A stretch of 64,000 bases of DNA from Cydia pomonella. Its lineage: Eukaryota; Arthropoda; Insecta; Lepidoptera; Tortricidae. This document shows, piece after piece, positions 45,403 to 55,518 of the stretch. Numbering within the stretch: the first letter of the stretch is position 1; each line of letters starts with the position of its first letter. The notes beneath the pieces are model-generated. The model worked only from the letters and a program-made list of their open reading frames with translations, did not search any database and had not been told where the DNA came from. The position numbers were made by a program, and so were the translations under genes. Where the stretch lies: positions 22,854,725 through 22,918,724 of the forward strand of contig NC_084706.1 in NCBI RefSeq assembly GCF_033807575.1. Direction: 5' to 3'.

Positions 45403-48400
45403 CTAATTCCTCATAGTATTCTGGATCCAACCCAAATAAGAGAACACATTAGTGTACACAGAAGGCTTAGAACCCCCGCATTTGCTATCCCCATAGCTGA
45501 CAACTCCAACAAGCTGGAAGCGTCCTTGCTGCTCGACCATAATTGGGCCCCCGGAGTCTCCGAAACATGAGTCCTGTCCGTTTCTCCCTGCTGCGCACAA
45601 CATGCCATCAGTCACCGGGAAGTATTTTCTGCATGTGTTTGGGGAGATCAGCTGGACGTGTGCGTGTAGTTTGATAGACGATGCTGGACCGTGTTCTGTC
45701 TGACCCCAGCCGGCGATGGTGAGAGGAGTTCCTTCGTATTTGGCGTCGTTGATGTTGAAGGTGGGCAGGGGGATCGGACGAATGTATTCTAAAATAAAAA
45801 AGCAAGCGTGTAAAATACAACAAATATAAAAAAGATTTAAAAAAACTTTTAAACACAATGTCAGATTTTCTTAAACGGGGGGGGGGGGGCTCTAACGCAT
45901 TCGATAAAATTTGCTCTATCCCATATATCGAAAAATCGATCTAGGTAGGTTTTATCTCCAGTAAACTCGCATTTTCGAGTTTTCCGAGCAAAGCTCAGTC
46001 TCCCAGATATTAAACAACAATTTTTATATTAGGTGCCTACCATGTACCTACCTCTTATGTGTTTGCTTTGAACTTGAAAACTCCTACAAAGCGATACCAT
46101 ATACAATCCGATGTAAGTGTAACTATGTTACCTGTCTGGGTGTCTGGGGAATATGTGCCATCGGAAAGTTTTCAAAATAGCGAAATATTTGAAACTTTTT
46201 GACATTCGTTTGTATAGAAAACGTTTTTTTCCATTCCCAAGATGGAACCATTCTTTATATCTTTGGAAATTTTACAGACCGAGAAATTTTATAACTACTT
46301 ATTTGGAAATTTAACTTGCGCATCTGTTACCAGAGTTAGGAGCGGGTCCGGCTAACCGTAACATGCCGATGTCGTTACGGATTTCACGTCGATCGAACTG
46401 CTTGTGTATGGTAACCATGTCTGGATGCATCAGCACGTTCTGGACGCACTGGCTCCCGCTGCAGTCATTTGGGAAAGTCCGGGTGTTGTACTCTGCTAGG
46501 TAGACGCTCACGCTGTTCAAACAAATAGTGTTAACTGTTAATCAAAATTACATGTTTTTATACCACGCCGGTGCCAAACCAGCATACGGCTTACCTGATA
46601 GTAAGCAATCACCGTAGCCTACGGACGCCTGCAACACTAGTACAATCCTGTATGGAAATTCTACAATATCTGCAATACAGCCATTCTGGCACATATAGGT
46701 AATAGATTGTGACGGCTAAAGTGAGCTATTATACCACGGTTATTACAAAGGATTTGTTCCTTTCAACAACACCGGGAAGGGAGTTGGCATTCGCATTATC
46801 TCCCCTGCACATGCCCAACTCAACTGGGCACAGCGCGGTGCATGTTGTGACTCGTCCGTATACAAAAAGAGGTGTGCAAGATTTGTCTTCGACGTGTGTC
46901 ATTTTCTGTGTATTTGTGTTGTCATTACAGATTGAATTTTGCGATTGTTTTTGATTGTATTTCTTTTTGGAGTGAGAAGTGCAACTGTGTGCACTTTCCC
47001 CTCGCAAAAAATGTCGATTTGTACGGTAAGATATTGCTTGGGCTCCTCTCTTCCGATGTGTCGGAAGCCGGTGTTGCTCGAAAAGGTGTTCCGATTTGGC
47101 AACTTTAGCTGTCACTATCTTTATGATGCTGACAATGCCAAGCTAAGGCATCTGGAGAATTTTCTGCAGACTTAGATAAATTGTATTATAGGAAGGGATC
47201 CATATTGTAATTGTAACATATATTTACTCCTTTGATGAACAAAATGAGGTATTAGGTAAATAATTAATAATTTAAGTATGTATGAATTTCATCAAATTAT
47301 TACATTTATTTAATAAATGTGAGTGCATATATTGTGCAAAAATAAAAGAAATTAATGCAATGGGGCATTTTTAGAAAGCTGTCTTACTCCAAGGATCCAA
47401 GGAAGGAACATCCGATATTGGACTGGGAAATGTAAAAACGCTCTGAGGGTCAGTAGCACCCGCAGGCTCCTGCTTCACATCGCATCACCACAGTGAAAAT
47501 AGTCGTCTGACATTCAAAATTCAACCAAAACTGCTAAGTGGAATCTCCTGGGAATTTGCAAATAGGTATATCCAGGGGAATGATATTGTTGAGGAATTAC
47601 CGTAAACATTGACGCTTGTGCCGTCGTTACTTACCGACCCAGAAATGTAGGTTAAATGTTCAATGTTAGGTGTCAATCAATCCATCTGTCACCCGTTCAA
47701 ACGATATTTTATGGTAAAAAATGTATTGGTGGTCTGAAGATTATATTGTCTAACTGGCCCTAAAGGTTGCGTTCGGATGTGGCGGCGAACGTCACTCATT
47801 TTACCAAGGAAATTGACACACTTCGCTCATTCGACAATTTCATACTTACTCCTCATAATTTTTGATATCGAAATCCAAGCAGTGTGCAGCGGTGAGGACA
47901 TGACGTGGGCTGATGAGGGATCCCCCACAAGCCGCTATGTTGGTCCCCATCGGTTCATGGATTTTCATGGTGAGGTGGACGAGCCATGGGTACTGCGCTA
48001 TGCCTGTAGGACTGCCCTCTAAAAAAAAAGCAAAATTAAACGAAAAAATCTCGCTATTAATTATTTTTAAATCATGTGAAATGTTATTACTGTTTATAGG
48101 TATTTATTTTTGTGAATAACTTCGTAATCAATAAAAAATCTATATCTCGTAAGCCTACTCGTAATCCTAAACCTATATATTTGAAACGGTCCTAACTATT
48201 AACCTACAACTTCTGTCAAATACTCAACGAGAAAAAAAATGTTATCTACAACATTACCCACGCCCTAAGGAAGAGTGGACATCTTCGCTGATCATTATCC
48301 TAGGCTAACGTCCAGCAGTGTTGGCTGAACGTTAATTAGAATTGACCAATAACCATTACAAATTGAACCGTAAACTGTATCGGACGGTTACAGTTTACGG

Positions 48401-50017
48401 TTCAATTTTTAACGGTTAATGGTCATCGGCCAACACTGACGTCCAAGTGCCTCGCCTATTGTATATGTGAGATATGCCAGTGTACTGTACATGACTAAAG
48501 ATATTTGGTAAAAGATAAATGCGTTAAGTAGTATGTATAATATAACAACATGTAAATTGGGTTAAGAATTATAGCAAGTGTAATTGGTATACACCGTTCG
48601 TGTGAATAAAAAAAACCGGCCAAGTGCGAGTCGGACTCGCGCACGAAGGGTTCCGTACCATTATCTATAAAAACTGCAAAAAAATACGATTATTGTATGG
48701 GAGGCCCCTTAAATATTAATTTTATTCTGTTTTTTGTATTTATTTAAACTTTATTGCACACATAAAGAAAAATGTACATACGGCGAACTTAATGCCAAAA
48801 GGCATTCTCTACCAGTCAACCATTGGGTCATACAGAGACATTTGTGTATGTTGGTGCAGGAAAAAATAATAACAAATAATAAGGAAAAAATTAAACGTGA
48901 AGTCAAATAATATTAAAAATATATAAACAGTTAAATACTACTACTTATATAAAGTATAAAACATAGAACCTTATTTAACTTCTTCTGACAGAACATGCTT
49001 GCGAAGTAGTCGTTTGAAAGCGGGTTTGCTTGGGGCTTGTCGAATAAAGAGAGGGAGGGAATTCGTGAGACGGATTGCTTCAACGGCGAAAAAGTTAGAC
49101 ATAAAACCAGTACGTTGAGAAGGAATCGAGAGTTTGAGAGAACAGGAGGAACGGAGTTCACATCCTGGACGGGGGGTGATGAAAGTGAATTTACGTTTAA
49201 GATAACCAGGAGAGGAAGGCTCGAACAAAATGGAGAATAAAATACTCAGGATTCTAAGGGACCTACGACGACGGATGGAGAGCCAATTTAGCATTTATTG
49301 TTATAGCGGCAACAGAAATACATCATCTGTGAAAATTTCAACTGTCTAACTATCACGGTTCATGAGATACAGCCTGGTGACAGACAGACGGACGGACGGA
49401 CGGACAGCGGAGTCTTTTTTTTTTAATTATAGGACATTATTACACAAATTGACTAAGTCCCACAGTAAGCTCAATAAGGCTTGTGTTGAGGGTACTTAGA
49501 CAACGATATATATATAATATATAAATATTGATAAATACTTAAATACATAGAAAACACCCATGACTCAGGAACAAATATCCATGCTCATCACACGATTAAA
49601 TGCCCTTACCAGGATTTGAACCCGGGACCATCGGCTTCATAGGCAGGGTCACTACCCACGAGGCCAGACCGGTCGTCGAAAGAAGTCTTAGTAATAGGGT
49701 CCCGATTTACCCTTTGGGTACTGAACCCTAAAAAAAGATAATATTTGAAACATTTTTAAAATATTGTGATATTGCCATATTATTTTAAGCACACAGAATA
49801 CCAACCATACTTCGAAGGTAACCTTACCTATTATAAATTTATCAGGAGGGATATGCGAAGCGTTCTTATCTGTGGAACGTCCGAGTTGTTCTTCCAGAGG
49901 ACCCTTCAACTTCTCGTGCTGTCCAAATGTCCCCAATCGATTCATACTGGCTGTGAATCTACACAGACCGTCATCCACCACCATAGCAGACACTAATAGA
50001 AGTGTTAACTTAAACAT
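45403..50017 (-). CDS. Secreted trypsin-like serine protease A, 4 exons
   Basis: Exons 50017-49828, 48018-47850, 46512-46331 and 45788-45403 join in phases 1, 2, 1 to 308 codons plus stop. S1-family endopeptidase. Residues 1-19 form a signal peptide (MFKLTLLLVSAM...), then a propeptide of about 42 residues with no CLIP cysteines. The catalytic domain starts near FIIEGSPTG (61-69). Triad: H109 in LTAAHC, D167 in RNDIGML, S259 in GDSGGP. D253, six before the serine, predicts Arg/Lys specificity. The residue before the expected activation point IIEG is Phe, not Arg/Lys. The start is the ATG at 50017; an in-frame ATG at 50044 would add nine residues. Paralogue of 59109-61553 in the opposite direction. 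Digestive or immune role is open. Confidence 0.93.
46560..46630. repeat. Fragment of the TACGTCGGTGGCAAACAAGC repeat in protease A intron 2
   Basis: ACCACGCCGGTGCCAAACCA then CCTGATAGTAAGCAATCACC and GTAGCCTACGGACGCCTGCA align with the fuller copy at 55283-55518, with several differences. Confidence 0.65.
48308..48444. mobile_element. Hairpin MITE in protease A intron 1
   Basis: GTCCAGCAGTGTTGGC at the left pairs with GCCAACACTGACGTCC at the right. The inner arms ATTGAACCGTAAACTGTA and TACAGTTTACGGTTCAAT are exact reverse complements around TCGGACGGT. Non-coding. Confidence 0.8.
48740..49300 (-). pseudogene. LINE reverse transcriptase C-terminal piece in protease A intron 1
   Basis: A minus frame ends RLTNSLPLFIRQAPSKPAFK then RLLRKHVLSEEVK and a stop at about 48971; upstream are RSCSLKLSIPSQRTGFMSNF and LSIRRRRSLRILSILFSILF. 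This is a typical LINE C-terminal pattern (CR1/Jockey-like). ATTTATT stands at both edges (about 48736 and 49293), a possible target duplication. Confidence 0.7.
49413..49683 (-). mobile_element. tRNA-derived SINE
   Basis: On the minus strand it begins CGACCGGTCTGGCCTCGTGG, with Pol III A box TGGCCTCGTGGGTAGTG and B box GGGTTCAAATCCTGG about 40 bases on, then an unrelated body and an A-rich end (plus-strand T run at 49415). It splits the host repeat at GGAGTCTT / GAAGTCTT, so AGTCTT is the probable target duplication. Confidence 0.85.
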
Positions 50018-50071
50018 GATGATACTACCAATAGTCTGTGACACTGCTAAGTGGAGGGTTTAACAATGAAC

Positions 50072-50105
50072 TGTATTTCTGTTCAAATCGCTAGGGTATT
50101 TTATA
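50072..50105 (-). promoter_or_regulatory. Predicted core promoter of protease A
   Basis: TATAAAATA reads 50105-50097 on the minus strand. ACAGTTCATT follows with its A at 50072, 33 bases from the TATA start, giving a 54-base leader before ATG 50017. The paralogue at 59109 has the similar ACAGTTTATT at the matching place. Confidence 0.6.
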
Positions 50106-50491
50106 GGCCATTAGGGAAAAAGCCACAATGAGTGTGTATGTTCTTTATACCTTGATGTGTCATAGTTTTATTGTTAGACAGATTACACATTATTTAGGTG
50201 TCAATATTACGTACCTGATAGTAAACGCGTCAACTAGGGACGTCAATACAGTTTCAATAGGGCTTTCGTCCGTATGTACAGTCAGCTGCAGTCGGCTGTC
50301 ATAGAAATGTGTGCACCCTTCAGCTGACTGTTCATCCGTTAGTCAAGTTCATATGGAAAATCTGAGTGCGCGAAAACGCAGACATAATGACTGGACTGAG
50401 CCCTGAATAATTACAGACACAGGCACATACACACAACACACAATAATTACGCATGTACATACTTCTTGCACAGCATGCACAGGCAACTGGT

Positions 50492-50792
50492 CAAGGCTCG
50501 GAAACCGGTTAAATTTCTTAACCGTTATCAAGTACTTGGCGCAAAACCTTCAAATTTCGGTTTCGCTCGAGAAACCGTTATTTAAAACCGGTTTTTATGA
50601 GAACAGTTCTTCTCAAATTAACCGGTTTAGAGCTATAAAATCCGGTTTCTTCCTAGTGTCTATGTTTACGTGGCACACCATCAGGCTGGCCGGCCGTTTC
50701 GTTGCTCGTCGAATAAACCGTTGTTTTTAGGATACAATAAAATTCTTAAAACCGAAATAACCCGGTATTTAGTAAACCGTTTCCGTGCCTTG
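50492..50792. mobile_element. hAT-type MITE, 301 bp, perfect 8-bp target duplication
   Basis: Ends CAAGGCTCGGAAACCGGTT and, reverse-complemented, CAAGGCACGGAAACGGTTT. CAACTGGT is on both sides (50484-50491 and 50793-50800). An 8-bp duplication and CA(A/G)GG termini are typical of hAT elements. The interior is crowded with AACCG/CGGTT motifs. No coding capacity. Confidence 0.88.
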
Positions 50793-50994
50793 CAACTGGT
50801 AGATATTATCTTCACCATATCCTGGGGCTTATTTCTCGAAGGTTATTAGACTAATATTAAAAGCACGGTGTCATGGAGACCCGTATAATTTAACACTTCG
50901 TGGATCAGAGATCTGAACCGGTTTTTTGCAAATACGTCGAAATAAACATTTATTTCGGTTTATTTTTGGCCAATTACAAATGAAATAATTAAAA

Positions 50995-52350
50995 AGCGGC
51001 CAAGTGCGAGTCGGACTCGCCCATGAAGGGTTCCGTACCATTTATGACGTATTAAAAAAACTAATTACTAGATCTGGTTTTCGTTGGAAGTTTGCATGGT
51101 AATGTATATCATATATTTTTTTTAGATTTTTCATTCCGTTATTTTAGAAGTTACAGGGGGGGGGGGACACACTTTTTTTCACTTTGGAAGTGTCTCTCGC
51201 GCAAACTATTCAGTTTAGAAAAAAATGATATTAGAAACCTAAATATTTTTTTTTTTTGATACTTTTTTTAATCCTGCAAGCTGTCTATCTTTGACATTTA
51301 GCTGGAGATTACGTTTTTTTTTTGAGGTCGTGCGTGGTGCGATATCCTTTGATACGCCCATCAATTTAAAAAAAAGATCTTATATATATTTTAGATTAAG
51401 ATCTTGAGGTGCTCTTCTCTTCAGCCTTGTAAAAGTTGTATTAGGTTGTTCCTTCATCAGGTTTCTCGCGAGTAAGTTTGGGTGGTTCTCCATTCTTTTA
51501 CTATATTTGTCTAAGGTGTCTGACACTTCTTGGTTTATTGTTTTGATTTGGAGATCTCGATGTAAATTCTCGTTTTTGATGTACCATGGGGCTTTAGTGA
51601 TAATTCGTAGTATTTTTGATTGGAAGCGCTGTAGTATTCCTAGATTGGATTTTGAGGCTGTTCCCCACAACTGGATGCCATAAGTCCATATAGGTTTTAG
51701 TATACACTTATAAAGTAGGAGCTTATTATTTAGGCTGAGTTGGGATTTGCGTTCTAAAAGCCAGTACATCTTACGCAGCTGTTGCAAATATCATTTTTGA
51801 AGACCTATCCTTAGATACCCCACACGTATGGGTTTGATGAAAAAAATTTTTTTTTTTAATTTTTATGACGTATTAAAAAAAAACTACTTACTAGATCTCG
51901 TTCGAACCAATTTTCGGTGGAAGTTTGCATAGCAATGTATATCATATATTTTTTTTAGATTTTTCATTCTGTTATTTTAGAAGTTACGGGGGGGGGGGGG
52001 GGGGGACACACTTTTTACCACTTTGGAAGTGTCTCTCGCGCAAACTATTCAGTTTAGAAAAAAATGATATTAGAAACCTCAATATCATTTTTAAAGACCT
52101 ATCCATAGATATCCCACACGTATGGGTTTGATGAAAAAAGATTTTTTGAGTTTCAGTTCTAAGTATGGGGAACCCCCAAAATTTATTGTTTTTTTTCTAT
52201 TTTTGTGTAAACATCATAATGCGGTTCATAGAATACATCTACTTACCAAGTTTCGGAAAAAAGTGGCTGTGACAGAATCGGACAGACAGACGGACATGAC
52301 GAATCTATAAGGGTTCCGTTTTTTGCCATTTGGCTACGGAACCCTAAAAA
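50995..52350 (+). repeat. CGGCCAAGTGCGAG-family repeat with an internal duplication, split by a LINE
   Basis: Head GCGGCCAAGTGCGAGTCGG, end GGCTACGGAACCCTAAAAA. The part TATGACGTATTAAAAAAACT to TAGAAACCT occurs at about 51042-51240 and again at 51865-52080, each with a long G run (10 and 18 G). Near 51788 the text resumes with ATATCATTTTTGAAGACC, which the second copy carries uninterrupted at 52081. Confidence 0.8.
51245..51787 (-). pseudogene. 5'-truncated Jockey-like LINE
   Basis: The open minus frame encodes MQQLRKMYWLLERKSQLSLN, then LLYKCILKPIWTYGIQLWG and ILRFQSKILRIITKAPWYI-like text, ending at 51380. It is the C-terminal end of a Jockey reverse transcriptase. The 3' tail ends in a T run on the plus strand (51247). 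AAATAT at both edges (about 51239 and 51786) is the probable target duplication. No stop within about 136 codons. Confidence 0.85.
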
Positions 52351-52639
52351 GAACGAAAAAATACCGTTAGTCTAATACTGATCGAGAAATGGGCCCCTGC
52401 ATGCATTAAAATTAACACAGGGGTCATCAAACTTTTGCAGTAAAGATAGACGCAGTAAATCAGCAAAAATCATTAGTTAAGGAACTTGGGAAGTAAAGAA
52501 GTAAAGAACATTTTAGTTTTTTTTTTCGGTATTTTTCAGTCAGCGTTTTCAACTAAACTCAAGGTTATCAGTCGATACGTTTTAATAAAGCACGTTTAGG
52601 TTGCTAAGAGCGTTTTTACTTATAAAAATAATCTATACG

Positions 52640-52756
52640 GAAGTCGGAAGTTCGTCGGCAACGCGCATGTAATACCTTTGGAGTGGCAGGCGACCATAGG
52701 CTACGCAAACTGCTTTCCATCAGGCGGGCCGTATGCTAGTTCGCCACCAACGTGGT
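52640..52756 (-). repeat. Inverted fragment of the TACGTCGGTGGCAAACAAGC repeat
   Basis: Minus strand reads TACCACGTTGGTGGCGAACT, then GCATACGGCCCGCCTGATGG and GCGTTGCCGAC. It aligns with 55283-55518 without its middle part. Confidence 0.7.
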
Positions 52757-53341
52757 ATAAAAAAAATCAAAAATATTGTGTCATCCCTCTAATGATTGAT
52801 CCAGGCGTGCAAAAAAAAACAGCTTTTATTGATTATCAAGTTGATCGTGAAAAAGGGGCCTGATGACTTACGTACACATATATATGACGATGCAATTATG
52901 CTTATTTTGTTTTACATGTTTTTTTATAAATCACACCGCAATTCGTTATTGGTAATTAGTGGTTATGATTAAATGTTAGTCATATTATTACTTAAAAAAC
53001 GTTTATTCATAATGACTAATTAAACCCGAAATGATACCTTTTTCCTTAACCTGTTCATAATTCAGAACTTAAAACTTGCAAATATGTGACCAATTTAGTT
53101 ATAAGGTCCCACTTCGTCGATTCTAGAAGATAACTCTTTCTTCAGAAAGAGTTAGGGCAGTTTAGTGAAAATTGGCAAACACAGGCAGTTTGACAAAATC
53201 TGATGCATCACACCTACTGTACAGTATCCGAAACTTTTTTGGGGCCTGAAAGTTTAATGATAAACTGGTAAAGGTTTAAAAATAAAGATGACCAAAGATG
53301 ACCTATTGAATGATACCACACGTAAATTTTTACTTAAATAT

Positions 53342-53452
53342 TACGATACAAGTGCGAAAAATAGGAAATTCGAAACGAGTGGCGATAAATTAAAACAGGG
53401 AGTGTTTTAAATCGACACGAGTTGCGAATTACCTATTCGCACATGTATCGTA
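53342..53452. mobile_element. Hairpin MITE, TACGATACAAGTGCGAA ends
   Basis: TACGATACAAGTGCGAAAAA pairs with CGCACATGTATCGTA at the right. Inner segments AATTCG-AACGAGT / ACGAGTTGCGAATT and ATTAAAACA / TGTTTTAAAT also pair. I recognise it as a common lepidopteran hairpin repeat. Confidence 0.8.
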
Positions 53453-53869
53453 CAACGTTTTACATTACATATGGCCTTCACACATCGGCTTTCTTATTGC
53501 GCGCTCGCTTACAGCTCGCGCGCACAATATCGCCTAATGCTGTAAATGATGACCAACTTAGCACACTTGTATCATAATGTACTATTAGTTATACAGGATG
53601 GGCACATTAAGAAGTATACATTTTGTTTACCCTTACAATTAACTTTTGAACTATGGACCGGCTCGCTAAATACCAAAGTTTATTATTATTCTTCTTCTTA
53701 ACCCTTCTCAATCTTAGAGATGTAGGCCTCCCTTAATTTTTGCCATTCTGGTCTATTTTGCACTCTATCTACCTATTTCGATCCAGTTGTTCTCTTGATA
53801 TCTTGATACCAGCACATTTTTGGCTTCCCTGCTGGGCGCGACTCTAGATAGTTTTTTCTTTATACTACG

Positions 53870-54070
53870 TCGGTGGCAAACAAGCATACGGCCCACCTGA
53901 TTATATTATATTCTGATTATTTGAAATTATAGTATAAACTGAAATAGATATAATACACTAAAGAAAAAGTGACCAAGTCCACCCATTGCCGAGGCGGGAA
54001 ACGATTCCGCGTTTTCAGCTTACGTGGCTAACGTCTTAACCACTAGACCACCCGGTCACGGCGGTACCCG
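53870..54070 (-). mobile_element. Degenerate tRNA-derived SINE plus repeat fragment
   Basis: Minus strand GTGACCGGGTGGTCTAGTGG is an A-box-like tRNA D-arm. CGGAATCGTTTCCCGCCTCG is a decayed B box, followed by GGCAATGGGTGGACTTGGTC. The plus strand start (53870-53915) is a TACGTCGGTGGCAAACAAGC fragment. The tRNA arms are too decayed for a functional tRNA. Confidence 0.6.
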
Positions 54071-54809
54071 TCCCAAATTTTAATTATAGATAATGGTGAT
54101 ATTTAGATATTTTCCTTCCATTTTTATGCTTATGCCAGCGTGAGATTTCAACTGTTTGCTCCTAAAATCCATTGATTCCAAAGGTTTAATCCTGAAAGTA
54201 TGCAGATTAGTTTGATATCAATCATGGTTATATGGGTCCCAGTAGGGCTAAGATGGTCGGCTCTTTATCATCATTTGTCACCATGCCTCTAACGTTCTAA
54301 CAAGTATGTAAGTGCGAAAGTGACGGGCATAGTGACAAGTGATAAAAATGGAACCATGCTGCCACCGCTGGTACCAGGAACGTCGAAGTACTCTTTCGCA
54401 ATCTCGCCAGAAGTTTGAAAGTTAAGTTAAGGTAGTTATTCACACGAGTTCTTATACTCGTAGTAAAGGAAATGGGGAAGTCTACTTTGCAGACAAAGTC
54501 GCCGGCAGAGTCTATGTTATAAAACACGTCGGAATTCCTTTGTAACCGAATAGCCCAGCTTGCAACTTTGCACTAATGCACTGCGCCATTAACATGCTTT
54601 ACACGTCTCGGGTTGCATGTGTTATTGCAACGAGTATGCTGTTGCTAACGTCATATGATAATTCTCACATTTTATTATGTACTCGTAATTGTTTAATTAC
54701 GTTGCACATTAAGAACTATTTAGTTTGTAAGTACATCGTCAATACGAGTGGGGAAAGTAAGTGCAGAAATGTATCGAGCACTCTTGTCATGCGATGTCGC
54801 TTGGCGTTC

Positions 54810-54952
54810 AAGGGGCCCATTGATTACCAGTTTGCCGGACGACATTGGCCTGCAACCTATTGACATTGCCTGCAGTTATTCGCAAAAGCTGACAATCGCG
54901 AATAACTCACAGGCTGATATCGTCCGGCAAACTGGTAGTAAGTGGGCCTCTT
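54810..54952. mobile_element. MITE with AGGGGCCCA...CCGGACGA ends
   Basis: AGGGGCCCATTGATTACCAG continuing TTTGCCGGACGACATTGGCC pairs with GATATCGTCCGGCAAACTGG then TAGTAAGTGGGCCTCT. This hairpin family is very common in Lepidoptera as far as I know. Confidence 0.85.
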
Positions 54953-55066
54953 TAGGGCCATTTGCGCCATTCAGGGTTAGCCACTGATTCGGGGTTAAAC
55001 CCGGTGTTACCAGTACAATGTAACCCTGGGTTAGTGGCTAACTTTGGATGGCGCAAGTGGCCCTTA
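54953..55066. mobile_element. MITE directly abutting the previous one
   Basis: TTAGGGCCATTTGCGCCATT then GGGTTAGCCACT pairs with TTAGTGGCTAACTTTGGATG then GCGCAAGTGGCCCTTA. The centre has GGGGTTAAACCCGG. It shares no ends with the neighbouring MITE. Confidence 0.85.
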
Positions 55067-55282
55067 GCTTATCTAATGCCCAAGCCAAGACATAAACTCT
55101 AGACTACCAGCCAAAAAGGGATGGGAGAAAATCAGTTGCAGTGGTCCAGTTAGCTAGAGCGCTAACTTCTATGTAGAATGTGTGTGGACGTGTGCTACGT
55201 TGACCTAATATTTACAGGTAGGTATGTACCTAGCTGTAAATATTAGGTCAAGTTTCGTATACTCGTCATTTTCGTATTATTA

Positions 55283-55518
55283 TTTTTTTTTATACTACGT
55301 CGGTGGCAAACAAGCATACGGCCCGCCTGATGGTAAGCAGTCTCCGTAGCCCATGTACGCCTGCAACTCCAGAGGAGTTACATGCGCGTTGCCGACCCTA
55401 ACCCCCCCCCCCTCGATGAGCTCTGGCAACCTTACTTACCAGCAGGAACACAACACTATGAGTAGGGTCTAGTGTTATTTGGTTTTCTGTAAGGTACTTC
55501 CCCAGTTGGGCTCTGCTC
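55283..55518. repeat. Fullest copy of the TACGTCGGTGGCAAACAAGC repeat
   Basis: Starts with a T run, then TATACTACGTCGGTGGCAAA, CGCCTGATGGTAAGCAGTCT, CGCGTTGCCGACCCTAA, a C9 run and TACTTCCCCAGTTGGGC. Other copies are listed at 20567, 46560, 52640 and 53870. A T run at one end suggests a retroposed element on the minus strand. Confidence 0.8.

Larger units (their letters stand above)
48613..49735 (+). repeat. CGGCCAAGTGCGAG...TAGGGTTCC family repeat, split by a LINE and a SINE
   Basis: Head AACCGGCCAAGTGCGAGTCG with CGAAGGGTTCCGTACCATT; end GTCTTAGTAATAGGGTCCCG and TGGGTACTGAACCCTAAAAA. Between lie a LINE piece (about 48740-49300) and a tRNA-derived SINE (49413-49683). Located in protease A intron 1. 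Confidence 0.85.
50823..52397. mobile_element. GGGGCCCATTT TIR element, outer shell of a three-level nest
   Basis: Left end GGGGCTTATTTCTCGAAGGT then TATTAGACTAATA; the right end reverse-complemented reads GGGGCCCATTTCTCGATCAG then TATTAGACTAACG. It contains the repeat 50995-52350, which contains the LINE 51245-51787. Confidence 0.8.

Noticed and set aside
45887..45897. Homopolymer G runs (here, 51160, 51990, 62412) and the C9 run near 55396.
   Set aside because: Most sit inside repeat copies and are prone to length error in sequencing. Not treated as features on their own.
46899..47175. A THAP-like zinc finger start (MSICTVRYCLGSS) on the plus strand.
   Set aside because: Only the first C-x4-C is present; the spacing, the later Cys-x2-His and the AVPTIF-type core are missing. 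More likely repeat-derived or chance.
49413..49683. A genuine tRNA gene at the A/B-box segment.
   Set aside because: The acceptor and anticodon arms do not pair well, and the segment has a SINE body, tail and target duplication.
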